Shown: piece by piece, positions 17,668 to 25,802 of the stretch
Position numbering within the stretch: the stretch's first letter is position 1
Layout: each line of letters starts with the position of its first letter
Assembly: GCA_963850195.1 (NCBI GenBank)
Contig: CAWKKD010000005.1
Span: forward strand, 1,922,001 to 1,986,000
Length of the DNA: 64,000 nt
Origin: Actinoallomurus sp963850195
GTDB lineage: Bacteria; Actinomycetota; Actinomycetes; Streptosporangiales; Streptosporangiaceae
Direction of reading: 5' to 3'
The notes under the pieces: model-generated
The model's input: only the letters and a program-made list of their open reading frames with translations
Told to the model about the DNA's origin: nothing
Database searches by the model: none
Position numbers and translations under genes: made by a program

Positions 17668-18763
17668 CGCCGTACCCGGGATCCTGACCTCCGACGACCT
17701 CACCGCCACCGCTCGCAGCATCGCCGCGCAGCAGGAGACCTCCGGCGCGATCCCGTGGTTCGCGCCGATCGACGGCGTACCCGGGCACGTCGACGCCTGG
17801 AATCACGTCGAGGCGGCGATGGCACTGTCGGTCGCCGGGCTCACCGAACCCTCGCGCCGCGCGTACGAGTGGCTGTGCGGCGTGCAGCGCGACGACGGTT
17901 CCTGGCCCGCCAAGTGGGTGGTCGGCGAGGTCACCGAGCCCGGCGGCGAGTCCAACCACGCCGCGTACGTCGCCACCGGCGTCTGGCACGAGCTGACGCT
18001 GAGCGGCGACACCGGGTTCGCCGAGCGCATGTGGCCGACCGTACGCCGCGCCATCGACTTCGTCCTCGGCCTGCAGACCGCGCGCGGCGAGATCATGTGG
18101 ATGCGCCATCCCGACGGGACCACGGCCGACCACGCGCTGCTCACCGGCTGCTCGTCGATCTACCAGTCCCTGCGCTGCGCGGTCGCCCTCGCCGAGCATC
18201 TCGGGCGGCCCCAGCCCGACTGGGAGCTCGCCGCCGGCCAGCTCGGCCACGTCGTCGCGCGCCACCCGGAGGCCTTCGCCGACAAGGACCGGTTCTCGAT
18301 GGACTGGTACTACCCGGTGCTCGGCGGCCCGGTGCGCGGCCCCGCGGCGTACCGCCGGATCGATGAGCGCTGGGACAGGTTCGTGGTCGACGACCTGGGC
18401 TGCCGCTGCGTCTCCGACCAGCCCTGGGTGACCGCCGCCGAGACCTGCGAGCTCGTCCTCGCCCTCGACGCGATGGGCGACACCGCGCGTGCGCGGTCGC
18501 TGTTCGCGACGATGCAGCACCTGCGGCACGCGGACGGCTCGTACTGGACCGGCTGGCAGTTCGCCAACCAGCGCCACTTCCCGGGCGACCGCTCCACCTA
18601 CACGGCCGCGGCCGTGATCCTCGCCGCCGACGCCCTCGCGGCCGTCTCCCCCGGCTCCACGATCTTCAAGGAGATCGCCGGCCGCCCGCTCGGCCCCTCC
18701 GACGCGACCGACCCGGTCGCCTGCGGCTGCGAGGCACCCCTGCGCGTCAGCCGTCAGCGCTAG
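17654..18763 (+). CDS. Prenyltransferase/squalene-cyclase-like alpha-alpha toroid protein
   Basis: 369 residues with repeats typical of the six-hairpin toroid: CGVQRDDGSWPAKWV, HADGSYWTGWQF and many paired helices, as in prenyltransferases and squalene cyclases. The DxDD acid of triterpene cyclases is not seen, so cyclase activity is doubtful; it may bind rather than convert a polyprenyl chain. The ATG lies inside the methyltransferase end, with GGAG 7 nt before it. The C-terminal CGCEAPL could bind metal. From memory, the GT4-methyltransferase-toroid trio recurs in actinobacteria, but the product is not known to me. Confidence 0.7.
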   Translation: MRRPDAVPGILTSDDLTATARSIAAQQETSGAIPWFAPIDGVPGHVDAWNHVEAAMALSVAGLTEPSRRAYEWLCGVQRDDGSWPAKWVVGEVTEPGGESNHAAYVATGVWHELTLSGDTGFAERMWPTVRRAIDFVLGLQTARGEIMWMRHPDGTTADHALLTGCSSIYQSLRCAVALAEHLGRPQPDWELAAGQLGHVVARHPEAFADKDRFSMDWYYPVLGGPVRGPAAYRRIDERWDRFVVDDLGCRCVSDQPWVTAAETCELVLALDAMGDTARARSLFATMQHLRHADGSYWTGWQFANQRHFPGDRSTYTAAAVILAADALAAVSPGSTIFKEIAGRPLGPSDATDPVACGCEAPLRVSRQR

Positions 18764-18771
18764 GAATCCGG

Positions 18772-19317
18772 TTGCCGAGCATCGAGGAACTGGTCCGTGC
18801 GGAGACCGACGGTGAGCTGCCCGAGCTCTTGCTCTTCTGGGGGCACCGGCCGCCGAAGGGCGGCGGCGTCGGCAAGGGCTGCCTGAGCCAGTGGTACCCG
18901 GCGCCGTTCACGGTCGATGGGGTGCGCTATCCGACCGCCGAGCACTTCATGATGGCGGGCAAGGCACGGCTGTTCGGCGATGTCGAGGCGGAGCGGCGCG
19001 TACTCGCCGACGACGACCCGAACCTGGCGAAACGCGCCGGACGCGGCGTACGCGGGTTCGCGGAGGACGCCTGGGCCGAGCACCGGTACGACCTGGTCGT
19101 CGCGGCGAACCGCGCCAAGTTCGGCGCGCATCCCCCGCTGCGGGAGTTCCTGCTGGCCACCGGCGACCGGGTCCTGGTCGAGGCCAGCCCGTACGACACG
19201 GTCTGGGGCATCGGCCTCGCGGCGGACCGGCCGGAGGCGGAGCTCCCGTCGCGCTGGCGCGGCCTCAACCTGCTCGGCTTCGCCCTGATGGACGTACGCG
19301 CCGAACTGCGCGCCTGA
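18772..19317 (+). CDS. NADAR-family (YbiA-like) N-glycosidase
   Basis: 181 residues of the NADAR fold: LFWGHRPPKGGGVGKGCLSQWYP at the N terminus, the central YPTAEHFMMAGKARLFGD, and the C-terminal SPYDTVWGIGL with RGLNLLGFALMDVR. Family members hydrolyse the N-glycosidic bond of damaged riboflavin intermediates or remove ADP-ribose from nucleobases. The start is a TTG with AGGAA 7 nt upstream, 8 bp after the toroid gene, so it is probably the fourth gene of that operon; a link in function is unclear. Confidence 0.85.
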   Translation: MPSIEELVRAETDGELPELLLFWGHRPPKGGGVGKGCLSQWYPAPFTVDGVRYPTAEHFMMAGKARLFGDVEAERRVLADDDPNLAKRAGRGVRGFAEDAWAEHRYDLVVAANRAKFGAHPPLREFLLATGDRVLVEASPYDTVWGIGLAADRPEAELPSRWRGLNLLGFALMDVRAELRA

Positions 19318-19319
19318 CC

Positions 19320-19982
19320 TCAGAGCCGCCGCAGTACGCGGAGCGAGCCCTCGACCCGGTGTTCTTCCCAATGGCCGGTCTCGAGGGCGCGGCCGTACAC
19401 CCGGTACGGCGCCTGCCCGCCGTCGGCGGGGTCGGGAAAGATGTCGTGGAAGACCAGCGCGCCGCCGCTCATGACGTGCGGCGCCCAGCCGTCATAGTCG
19501 GCCTGCGCGAGGTCCTCGGCGTGGCCGCCGTCGATGAAGACCATGGCCAGCGGCGTGCCCCACAGCCGCGCGACCGTGCTCGAGGTGCCGACCACCGCGA
19601 TGACCTCGTCCTCCAGACCGGCCGCCTCGATCGTCTCCCGGAACACCGGCAGCGTGTCCATCCGTCCCGTACGCGGGTCGACGAGGGTCGGGTCATGGTG
19701 TTCCCAGCCCGCCTGGTTCTCCTCCGAGCCATGGTGATGGTCGACGGTGAGAACGTGCGACCCGATCACACGCGCCGCCGCACCGAGGTAGACGGCCGAC
19801 TTCCCGCAGTACGTCCCGACCTCCAGGATCGGCCCGCGATCCCCGAACTCCACTGCCGCCTCGTAGAGCGCGAGCCCCTCCTCGGCAGGCATGAACCCCC
19901 GCGCCGCCTCGGCCGCACGCCGCAACGCCGCGGGCATCGCCCGATCCCCACCCGATGTCCTGGCTTCGCCCTCGTCACTCAT
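19320..19982 (-). CDS. Class I SAM-dependent methyltransferase (Methyltransf_24 type)
   Basis: 220 residues. SAM-binding segment ILEVGTYCGKSAVYLG, then VLTVDHHHGSEENQAGWEHHD, VVGTSSTVARLW and MVFIDGGHAEDLAQADY are typical of Methyltransf_24/CmcI-like enzymes; the histidine and aspartate clusters may bind a metal. The ATG at 19982 was chosen because translation further upstream is Arg-rich and not protein-like. It converges with the NADAR gene. The substrate is unknown. Confidence 0.78.
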   Translation of the reverse strand: MSDEGEARTSGGDRAMPAALRRAAEAARGFMPAEEGLALYEAAVEFGDRGPILEVGTYCGKSAVYLGAAARVIGSHVLTVDHHHGSEENQAGWEHHDPTLVDPRTGRMDTLPVFRETIEAAGLEDEVIAVVGTSSTVARLWGTPLAMVFIDGGHAEDLAQADYDGWAPHVMSGGALVFHDIFPDPADGGQAPYRVYGRALETGHWEEHRVEGSLRVLRRL

Positions 19983-20151
19983 CCCGCGCACTCTAGCCAG
20001 CCACTCCGTGCCGGCAGGACGGCGCCCCTTTCGCCCCCGGCACCCTGACCCGATGGTGCACGACCTCCGCCTCACCCCGGGCGGCTACTGCGTACGCGCC
20101 CTCCCCGAAGGCGCGTCGGACCAGGTGTACGGCACCCGATCCGAGGCTGCG

Positions 20152-21303
20152 TCACGGCCTGATGACGGCCTTCCAGTCGCCGCGCGCCAGGAGGATCGCG
20201 CCGTCATGCGCGATCAGCGCCCGTGCGCCGAACAGCTGGAAGTAGCCGCGTCTCAGCCACTCCTCACGGAGACGGTCGAAGATGTCCCACAGCCGCCGAG
20301 GCCCGCCTTGATGCACGACGGGCACCCCGTGGCCGTCCGCCTCGGCGCGCACCCACGAACCGTCCGGATGCGTCATCACCGCGACCCGCCGACCATCGAC
20401 GGCCTCGGAGTAGTCGTGGACGATCCCGGGCGCGGTGACCTCGAGGAGAGACATCAGTTCCCACGCATCGGTGACGCACACCACCGGGTACCGGCCCGAC
20501 GTGACCTCGCCATCGTCGAGCCGGGCCGCGTCGGCGATGTGCTCGCCGATGCCGGCCGGGTAGTCGGTGCCGCTCCGGGTCGGCATGAACATCGCCCAGT
20601 CCCGCTCGATTCGGCCTTCGGCCGCCCACTCTCCGCCGCCCTCGCATCGATTGGCCGTGAGGATGAGCGCCGTACCGGCGAGCACGGTCACCAGCCGACC
20701 GCCGGGCCGGAGCGCCGCGAGCAGGCCAGCGGGTATGCCGTGGGTCGACACCATCGAGACGATGCGGTCGTACGTGCCGGGGATCGTCTGGGTGGCGTCC
20801 ACGGCCAGGACGCGCGGATGCAGGTCGAGCGACCCGAGCCGATCCGCCGCGGCACGGATCAGGTACGGGTCGACGTCGATCGACGTCACATGTTCGGGGC
20901 CGAGCCGATTGGCGGCCAGGGCCGCGCTGTAGCCCGAGCCGGTGGCCACGTCGAGCACGTCGGCGCCGTCGTGGATCTGACCGTACTCGAGCATCTTCAG
21001 GACCAGGCTGGGGAGCGTTGAGGACGACGTCGGCCGCCCGGCCGGCTGCTCCTCGGGCTTGGCGTGGTCGGCGTGCAGCGGGCCGATCTGCGTGATGAGG
21101 GTCTGGTCGCTGTAGGCCGCCGCCATCCAGGCGTCCCAGTCGGTGCGCCCATCGTGCAGCCGCCAGTCGTCCGCATCGGGTGAACGATCCCACCAGCACG
21201 GTACGAACAGGTGCCGCGGAGTTGCGGCGACCGCGTCACGCCAGCGCGACCCACGGTGAGTGATCGCGTCGGCAAGTTGCTCGGCGTGCATCGGCCAGCT
21301 CAT
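20152..21303 (-). CDS. PCMT-like methyltransferase coupled to radical SAM enzyme
   Basis: 383 residues. An N-terminal segment (PRHLFVPCWWDRSPDADDW, YSDQTLITQIGPLHAD) leads into a SAM domain with VLDVATGSGYSAALAANRLG, as in protein-L-isoaspartate O-methyltransferases, and a long C-terminal extension with GIVHDYSEAVDGRRVAVMTH and QGGPRRLWDIFDRLREEW. The layout resembles, from memory, methyltransferases accompanying ATP-grasp RiPP (graspetide) systems. No ATP-grasp enzyme is in the window; the partner here is a radical SAM enzyme whose stop overlaps this start (ATGA). The target is probably a peptide or protein carboxylate, which is inference. Confidence 0.78.
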   Translation of the reverse strand: MSWPMHAEQLADAITHRGSRWRDAVAATPRHLFVPCWWDRSPDADDWRLHDGRTDWDAWMAAAYSDQTLITQIGPLHADHAKPEEQPAGRPTSSSTLPSLVLKMLEYGQIHDGADVLDVATGSGYSAALAANRLGPEHVTSIDVDPYLIRAAADRLGSLDLHPRVLAVDATQTIPGTYDRIVSMVSTHGIPAGLLAALRPGGRLVTVLAGTALILTANRCEGGGEWAAEGRIERDWAMFMPTRSGTDYPAGIGEHIADAARLDDGEVTSGRYPVVCVTDAWELMSLLEVTAPGIVHDYSEAVDGRRVAVMTHPDGSWVRAEADGHGVPVVHQGGPRRLWDIFDRLREEWLRRGYFQLFGARALIAHDGAILLARGDWKAVIRP

Positions 21304-22163
21304 CGGCCCCCCATATCCGGATTGCAGAAGGACGGTCCGCATGTCTCGGTCTCGGCCGGTGCACAGTCGCTGCCATCACCGGTGCTTGGCTTGCACTCAG
21401 GGTTGCAGACCGCGACCCGCGGCGGGATCGATGCGACGTGGTCTCGCATCGAATCACCGATCAGGATCTCGGCGAGCGGCTGGTCCTTGACGTTGCCGGC
21501 GACCATCCACCGCGACATGATGCACGGCCGTACACCACCGTCGGGCAGGATCGCGGCCCGCCCGTCGCCGCAGTGCCCGCACAGTTCCTCGACGCCGCCC
21601 GCGCCGGCCCGGCCGAGAAGGCGCTGCCGGTCGGTGCTGATGTCGGTGACGCCGTACCGGCCGAGCAGCGCGGCGGCCTCGGTGACGTGCTGGCCCTCCA
21701 GGATGTGAACGATGCCGACACGAAGCGGGATTCCGTCCAGGACCGCGAGCTCGATGTTCGTGAGGGTCTGCCGGAAGGTGTCCCGGCCCGTGATCTGCTC
21801 GTGTTCGTCCCGGTCGCCGGAGTACCACGACGTCGCGAGCGAGACACCCGGCTGAGTGAAGACCGCCCACAGTTCAGGGGTAACGCGTACCAGATTGGTG
21901 TACACCTCGACCCGCAGACCCGCCGTGATGGCGTGCCGGATTAAGGCAGACAGGTCCGGGTGCATCGTAGGTTCGCCGCCGATGAACTGGACCATGCGTA
22001 CGCCGGCCGAGGCGGCCTGGGTGATGGTGCGCTTCCAGTCGTCGGTGGTCATTGTTCCGGTGGTGCCGTCCGGTCCGGAGGAGTTGTAGCAGTGGCTGCA
22101 TGAGAGCTGGCATCGGCCGGTGATCTCCAGCCACAGCATTCTCGTGTCGGTCGTGGTCGTCAT
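21300..22163 (-). CDS. Radical SAM enzyme with SPASM-like cysteine-rich C terminus
   Basis: 287 residues. The [4Fe-4S]-SAM motif is CQLSCSHCY (Cys18, Cys22, Cys25), followed by FIGGEPTMHPDL. The C-terminal part has CGHCGDGRAAILPDGGVRPC and a further cluster ending CGPSFCNPD, about nine cysteines that could bind auxiliary clusters as in SPASM maturases. AGGAGG lies 4 nt before the ATG. It is coupled to a PCMT-like methyltransferase and preceded by an XRE regulator, suggesting a peptide- or protein-modifying pathway. I could not find a precursor peptide in the adjacent gaps. Confidence 0.85.
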   Translation of the reverse strand: MTTTTDTRMLWLEITGRCQLSCSHCYNSSGPDGTTGTMTTDDWKRTITQAASAGVRMVQFIGGEPTMHPDLSALIRHAITAGLRVEVYTNLVRVTPELWAVFTQPGVSLATSWYSGDRDEHEQITGRDTFRQTLTNIELAVLDGIPLRVGIVHILEGQHVTEAAALLGRYGVTDISTDRQRLLGRAGAGGVEELCGHCGDGRAAILPDGGVRPCIMSRWMVAGNVKDQPLAEILIGDSMRDHVASIPPRVAVCNPECKPSTGDGSDCAPAETETCGPSFCNPDMGGR

Positions 22164-22367
22164 GCTTCCTCCTGGGGGTTGTTGCCGATGATGGACCGGG
22201 CCCCGGCTGTCCGTGCGACGGATCAGGGCCGCGGCCCTTCACCCCGTGAGATGCCCCACGCCTCACGAGGCGGGTCTGGGGGCCGTCGGGCGCCGGGGCG
22301 GAGGGTCTTGGGTGGCTCGCCTGACGGTCCGGTCTGAGGGGTTCGCCACCGATCAGGCGGCGTGTGC

Positions 22368-23156
22368 TCACGACCATCGTTCGTCGGTGACCTGTTGGAT
22401 GAGTTCGGTGGAGTCGCGTTGGGAGAGTGCGAAGGTGCGGACGGCTTCCCAGGCGGCGGTGAGTGCTGCGATGTCTTCGCGGTTGTTGGTGACGATGTCG
22501 CGGACCGGGGTTTGGATCAGCCCGGCTTCGCCGTCCTCGACGGTCGCGAGCGAGAACGGCCCGTACGGGTAGGGGTTGTCGGCCGAGCGCAGGATCTGGA
22601 CGGTCAGGCGGGGTGGGTTGACGAGTTTGATGAGGTGCAGGAGTTGGTCGCGCATGACGGCGGTCCCGCCTTGGTCGCGGTGCAGGACGGCTTCGTCGAT
22701 GACGCAGTGGAACATCGGGGGTTGGGGGTCTTCGCGGGTAAGGACCCGCTGCCGCTCCATCCGTGCGCGTATCGCGGTCTCGTCGCCGGACAGGAGCGCG
22801 CGGGTGTAGTCCTCGGTCTGGAGCAGGTCGGGGACCAGCGCGATCTGGAAGGTACGGATGACGGTCGCCAGGTATTCCTCCCCGGGCCAGGGGCGCAGGT
22901 GGCCCGGCAGGCTCTCGGCGTCGTGCTGCTTCTGGATGGTGAGCAGTACGCCGGAGGGGATACCCAGGAGTTCTTCGATGGCGTCGATCTGGTCCTGGCG
23001 GGGGCGGATCTGCCCGGTCTCGATGTTGCTCAGCCACGCGTTGGTGTAACCGAGCTGTTTGGCCACCTCTATCTGGATCATCCCGGCGGACTCCCGGAAC
23101 GCCCGGATCGTACGCCCCAGCGTGATGAGTGTCGGGCTCCGATGCTGTCGTGACAT
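22368..23156 (-). CDS. XRE-family regulator with DUF5753 domain
   Basis: 262 residues. Helix-turn-helix at about 12-66 (LGRTIRAFRESAGMIQIEVAKQLG, then WLSNIETGQ), followed by DUF5753 with LVPDLLQTEDYTRALL and RLTVQILRSADNPYPYG. AAGGAAG precedes the ATG. Unlike the module at 10546 it has no DUF397 partner directly downstream; instead the radical SAM gene follows after 204 bp on the same strand, so it probably controls that operon. An HATPase gene lies upstream on the same strand. Confidence 0.85.
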   Translation of the reverse strand: MSRQHRSPTLITLGRTIRAFRESAGMIQIEVAKQLGYTNAWLSNIETGQIRPRQDQIDAIEELLGIPSGVLLTIQKQHDAESLPGHLRPWPGEEYLATVIRTFQIALVPDLLQTEDYTRALLSGDETAIRARMERQRVLTREDPQPPMFHCVIDEAVLHRDQGGTAVMRDQLLHLIKLVNPPRLTVQILRSADNPYPYGPFSLATVEDGEAGLIQTPVRDIVTNNREDIAALTAAWEAVRTFALSQRDSTELIQQVTDERWS

Positions 23157-23333
23157 AGCGACTTCCTTTTGTCGACTTCGTGCCGGTCAGTGGGACGGCT
23201 GGTGGGATCGGCGGTCGCGAGGCATCGACCTGACAAGCTGCATAGTGATCACGGGCGTTACGGACATCAACGTCAGAGACGGCAGCCAGCTGCGCGGGCA
23301 GGTACAGACCGACCTCCACTCGAGCGTCGTCGG

Positions 23334-23903
23334 TCACCTGATCGTCCGCGCGATGAGCTGGTCCTGCTCGGCCTCGGTGAGTGTCACGTCCAGGTACGGG
23401 ACGACCACCTGGATCGTCTTGCCCCACGCGCCGGCCGTGGCCCACCGAAGCCCGGTGGGGCCCTTGAACGAGTCGACGATCTTCAGGCCGCGGCCTCGCT
23501 CGGACATCGGGCCATGCGGCGTCCGCTTGATCGGCCGCGGGTCAGGGTCGCTGACCCACAGGTGCGACCAGCGTCGGCGAGAAAGCACGCGTAGCCCGAC
23601 GGGCCGGTCGTACGGCGTCCACGGGACCGTCCGCGCCGCCGCGTAGTCCCACGCGGCCTCGACGGCGTTGGTGACCAGCTCGCTCACGAGAAGGACTACG
23701 TCGTCGATGTGCTCGTCGGTCGCCAGCCCCTCGAGCCGCAGAGCGCTGCTCGCCCAGCAGCGAGCGGTACGCACCTGGGATGCCTCCGCCGGGATATGGA
23801 GCCACCGGCGGTGCTCGGGCTGCGGAGATACCGGCGGCTCATCAGGCATCCGTCTTCGCCACGGCGCGGCCACCATCGTGCACTCGTCCTCAGTCACGAC
23901 CAT
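23334..23903 (-). CDS. HATPase-type regulatory protein
   Basis: 189 residues with a single-domain ATPase fold: DDVVLLVSELVTNAVEAAW as N-box and GRGLKIVDSFKGPTGLRW as G-box region. The ATG at 23903 is preferred over one at 23945 because the longer form begins with an Arg run. It is the counterpart of the HATPase at 9851 and originally faced an XRE gene to its right, of which only the 3' part survives at 23957-24259. Its present partner is probably the XRE protein encoded downstream. Confidence 0.75.
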   Translation of the reverse strand: MVVTEDECTMVAAPWRRRMPDEPPVSPQPEHRRWLHIPAEASQVRTARCWASSALRLEGLATDEHIDDVVLLVSELVTNAVEAAWDYAAARTVPWTPYDRPVGLRVLSRRRWSHLWVSDPDPRPIKRTPHGPMSERGRGLKIVDSFKGPTGLRWATAGAWGKTIQVVVPYLDVTLTEAEQDQLIARTIR

Positions 23904-23956
23904 CGCCGAACCTTTCCCCGCGGTGCGGGGGCGACGACGGCGCATCGGACGCTGCG

Positions 23957-24259
23957 CCGCACCTCCTGGAGCTCAGCGCACTTCCGAACGTGACGCTCCA
24001 GATCGTGCCGTTCAGCGAGGGCGCACACCCCGCCATTGCCGGCCCATTCAGCATCCTGAAGTTTCCGCACCCCGACGATGAGCCACCGGACACACCAGCG
24101 GTCTACATCGAAACCATCGTGGGGCAGCTATTCCTTGAGGACGTTGAGCAGGTTAAGACGTACGAGACCGCGTTTCAGCGCCTCACCGCCACTGCTCTGC
24201 CCGTCGCGGATACGATCGGCATGATTGCCGCAGCTGCGGCAGACTTGGCTCCGTCATAA
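23957..24259 (+). pseudogene. 3' remnant of an XRE-DUF5753 regulator gene
   Basis: About 100 codons whose product (LLELSALPNVTLQIVPFSEG, then GPFSILKFPHPDDE, YIETIVGQLFLEDVEQVKTY) matches only the last third of DUF5753, as seen by comparison with residues about 196-288 of the intact protein at 10546. The helix-turn-helix, the front of DUF5753 and the promoter are gone; the frame upstream is not homologous and overlaps the 5' end of the HATPase gene. A DUF397 remnant follows, so this is a decayed module. Confidence 0.75.
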
Positions 24260-24271
24260 GGATCTGTTCCC

Positions 24272-24379
24272 ATGCCCCACGACCCCGCATCCACGCCTAC
24301 CTGGCGGAAGAGCAGCAGGAGCGGTCAGAACGGTGATTGCGTCGAGCTGGCCGTCATCGAGAAGAAGGCCAACGCCTAG
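24272..24379 (+). pseudogene. Truncated DUF397 gene
   Basis: Thirty-five codons reading TPTWRKSSRSGQNGDCVELA, the DUF397 signature, but stopping after AVIEKKANA. An intact family member (79 aa at 11413) continues through VRNSR and the tail, so the C-terminal half is missing. It directly follows the XRE remnant as DUF397 genes normally do. Confidence 0.75.
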
Positions 24380-24399
24380 GCCATCGACCGATAAGAGAT

Positions 24400-24433
24400 G
24401 AGGCCCCTCGAGCCGTACCGCTCGTGGGGCCTC
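24400..24433 (+). terminator. Terminator after the decayed XRE-DUF397 module
   Basis: GAGGCCCC pairs with GGGGCCTC across an 18-nt region that itself can pair (CGAGC/GCTCG). It lies 20 bp after the truncated DUF397 stop and matches the terminator position of the intact module. Confidence 0.7.
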
Positions 24434-24732
24434 GATCCGTTTCCGGTACGCCCGGTCTCTTTATCGCGTCACACGTGTTGCCTTTTCGATTCTTTGTTTC
24501 GTGAATAGCTGTCGACAATTACGGCTCCACACACCGCCGGTAGACACGGCGGTTCCTCACCCTTGAAGTCGCACCGGGGTACCCCAGGACCAATTCCATT
24601 ACCAGCCCAGACGCAGCTCGGGCGGCGGCAAGGGCGGCCTGTGGAAAACCTCGTTCGCACTCACGGAGGCCTCCCTCCCCGCCCGAGCAGCCGTCTCTGT
24701 GAGCCATGTCACGCGCTGTCCGCTTTTGTTCG
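24434..24732. other. Intergenic region, unusually AT-rich for the window
   Basis: About 300 bp between the decayed regulator module and the ribose-operon operators. The first 90 bp contain T/A-rich runs (CCTTTTCGATTCTTTGTTTCGTG) rare in this genome, which may mark an old recombination border. No coding frame with a ribosome site or family resemblance was found. Confidence 0.5.
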
Positions 24733-24746
24733 TGTAATCGTTTCCA
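24733..24746. promoter_or_regulatory. LacI-type operator 1 of the ribose operon
   Basis: TGTAATCGTTTCCA, the reverse complement of a TGGAAACGATTACA site, with the central CG and symmetric AA/TT of LacI/CcpA-class operators. It is repeated 24 bp downstream; both lie just upstream of the regulator gene. Confidence 0.75.
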
Positions 24747-24756
24747 TACCCTGACG

Positions 24757-24770
24757 TGTAATCGTTTCCA
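24757..24770. promoter_or_regulatory. LacI-type operator 2 of the ribose operon
   Basis: Exact second copy of the 14-bp operator, within a 16-bp direct repeat CGTGTAATCGTTTCCA. It is 30 bp upstream of the regulator start, consistent with autoregulation of the whole rbs operon. Confidence 0.75.
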
Positions 24771-24800
24771 CGACATAGCCGCAGCTAGCAAGGAGGACCG

Positions 24801-25802
24801 GTGGCCGGGATCAAGGACGTCGCCGCCCTCGCTGGCGTGTCGGTCGCCACGGTCTCGCGGGTGCTCAACGACAGTCCCCGGGTCAGTGAGGAGGCGCGCG
24901 CGAAGGTCATCGCGGCCGTGGACACGCTGCGGTACCGACCGAACGCCGTCGCACGTTCGTTGCGGACCGAGGCGACGCGGACGCTCGGGTTGATCATCGG
25001 GGACGTCCTCAACCCGTTCTTCTCGGTGCTGGCGCGCGCCGTCGACGACGAGGCGCGCGCGGCCGGGTACACGGTCGTGATCGGGAACGCCGACGAGCGG
25101 CCGGAGCAGCAGGACCACTACGTGCGCACCCTGCTCGAGCAGCGCGTCGACGGGCTGCTGATCTGCCCGACGGCCGAGGTCACGCCGCTCGTCGAGGACT
25201 GCGTGCGCGCGGGCGGGCCGCTGGTCTTCCTCGACCGTACGCTGACGGGCCTGGACGTACCGTCAGTGCGCGCCGACGGCACGGCGGCCATCCACGACCT
25301 GATCCGGCACATCCGGAACCTCGGCCACCGACGGGTGGCCTTCATCTCGGGCCCGGAACTGCTGTCGACCGGGCGAGAGCGTACGCGGGCGTTCGCCGAC
25401 GCGATGCGGGAGAACGGCCTGGAGGTTCGCGAGGACTATCTGAAGGCCGGCGACTTCCAGGCGGGCAGCGGACACGCGATCACGGCGGGCTTCCTCGACC
25501 TGCCCGAACCCCCCGAAGTGATCTTCGCGGGCGACAACCTGATGGCGCTGGGCGCCCTCGACGAGATCCGGGCGCGCGGCCTGCGGATCCCCCAGGACGT
25601 GGGCCTCGCGTCGTTCGACGACGTCGCCTGGTTCGTCCACCTCGATCCCCCGATCACGGCGATCAGCCAGCCGGCGGAAGAGCTGGGGCGGCGTGCCGTG
25701 CGCGCGCTCGTCGAGCGCATCGCCGACCGGCCGGTCGAGTCCGTGGTCCTGCCCGCCCGGCTGGTGATCCGCCGCTCCTGCGGCGAGAAGGAGGCACGGT
25801 GA
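24801..25802 (+). CDS. rbsR: LacI-family transcriptional regulator of ribose operon
   Basis: 333 residues. The N-terminal helix-turn-helix and hinge MAGIKDVAALAGVSVATVSRVLN lead into a periplasmic-binding-protein-like sensor domain (TRTLGLIIGDVLNPFFSVLARAV, GHRRVAFISGP, VPQ-like SFDDVAWFVHLDPPITAI). The GTG has AAGGAGG 4 nt upstream. Assignment as RbsR rests on the genes that follow: a remnant of rbsA/rbsB, rbsK and rbsD. Two LacI-type operators lie 31-68 bp upstream. The protein looks intact although most of the operon it governs is lost. Confidence 0.85.
   Translation: MAGIKDVAALAGVSVATVSRVLNDSPRVSEEARAKVIAAVDTLRYRPNAVARSLRTEATRTLGLIIGDVLNPFFSVLARAVDDEARAAGYTVVIGNADERPEQQDHYVRTLLEQRVDGLLICPTAEVTPLVEDCVRAGGPLVFLDRTLTGLDVPSVRADGTAAIHDLIRHIRNLGHRRVAFISGPELLSTGRERTRAFADAMRENGLEVREDYLKAGDFQAGSGHAITAGFLDLPEPPEVIFAGDNLMALGALDEIRARGLRIPQDVGLASFDDVAWFVHLDPPITAISQPAEELGRRAVRALVERIADRPVESVVLPARLVIRRSCGEKEAR

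Noticed and set aside
20053..20151. Short plus-strand frame MVHDLRLTPGGYCVRALP just outside the radical SAM island
   Set aside because: It has no ribosome site, runs into the end of the convergent methyltransferase gene and matches no family I know. It could be the 5' stump of a gene cut by the island, but evidence is too thin.
18772..20151. Insertion-sequence or phage border for the accessory island
   Set aside because: No transposase, integrase, terminal repeat or tRNA attachment site was recognised around 20100 or 24450, so the island limits rest on content only.
22164..22367. Search for a RiPP precursor between the XRE and radical SAM genes
   Set aside because: Only Pro/Gly/Arg-rich frames without ribosome sites or proper stops were found. 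No leader/core pattern such as a conserved Cys, Asp or Ser repeat.
23157..23335. Possible small gene starting at a GTG overlapping the HATPase stop (product VTDDARVEVGLYLPAQLAA)
   Set aside because: The start looks attractive, but the frame has no stop before or within the XRE gene and would overlap it completely, so a discrete small protein cannot be defined.
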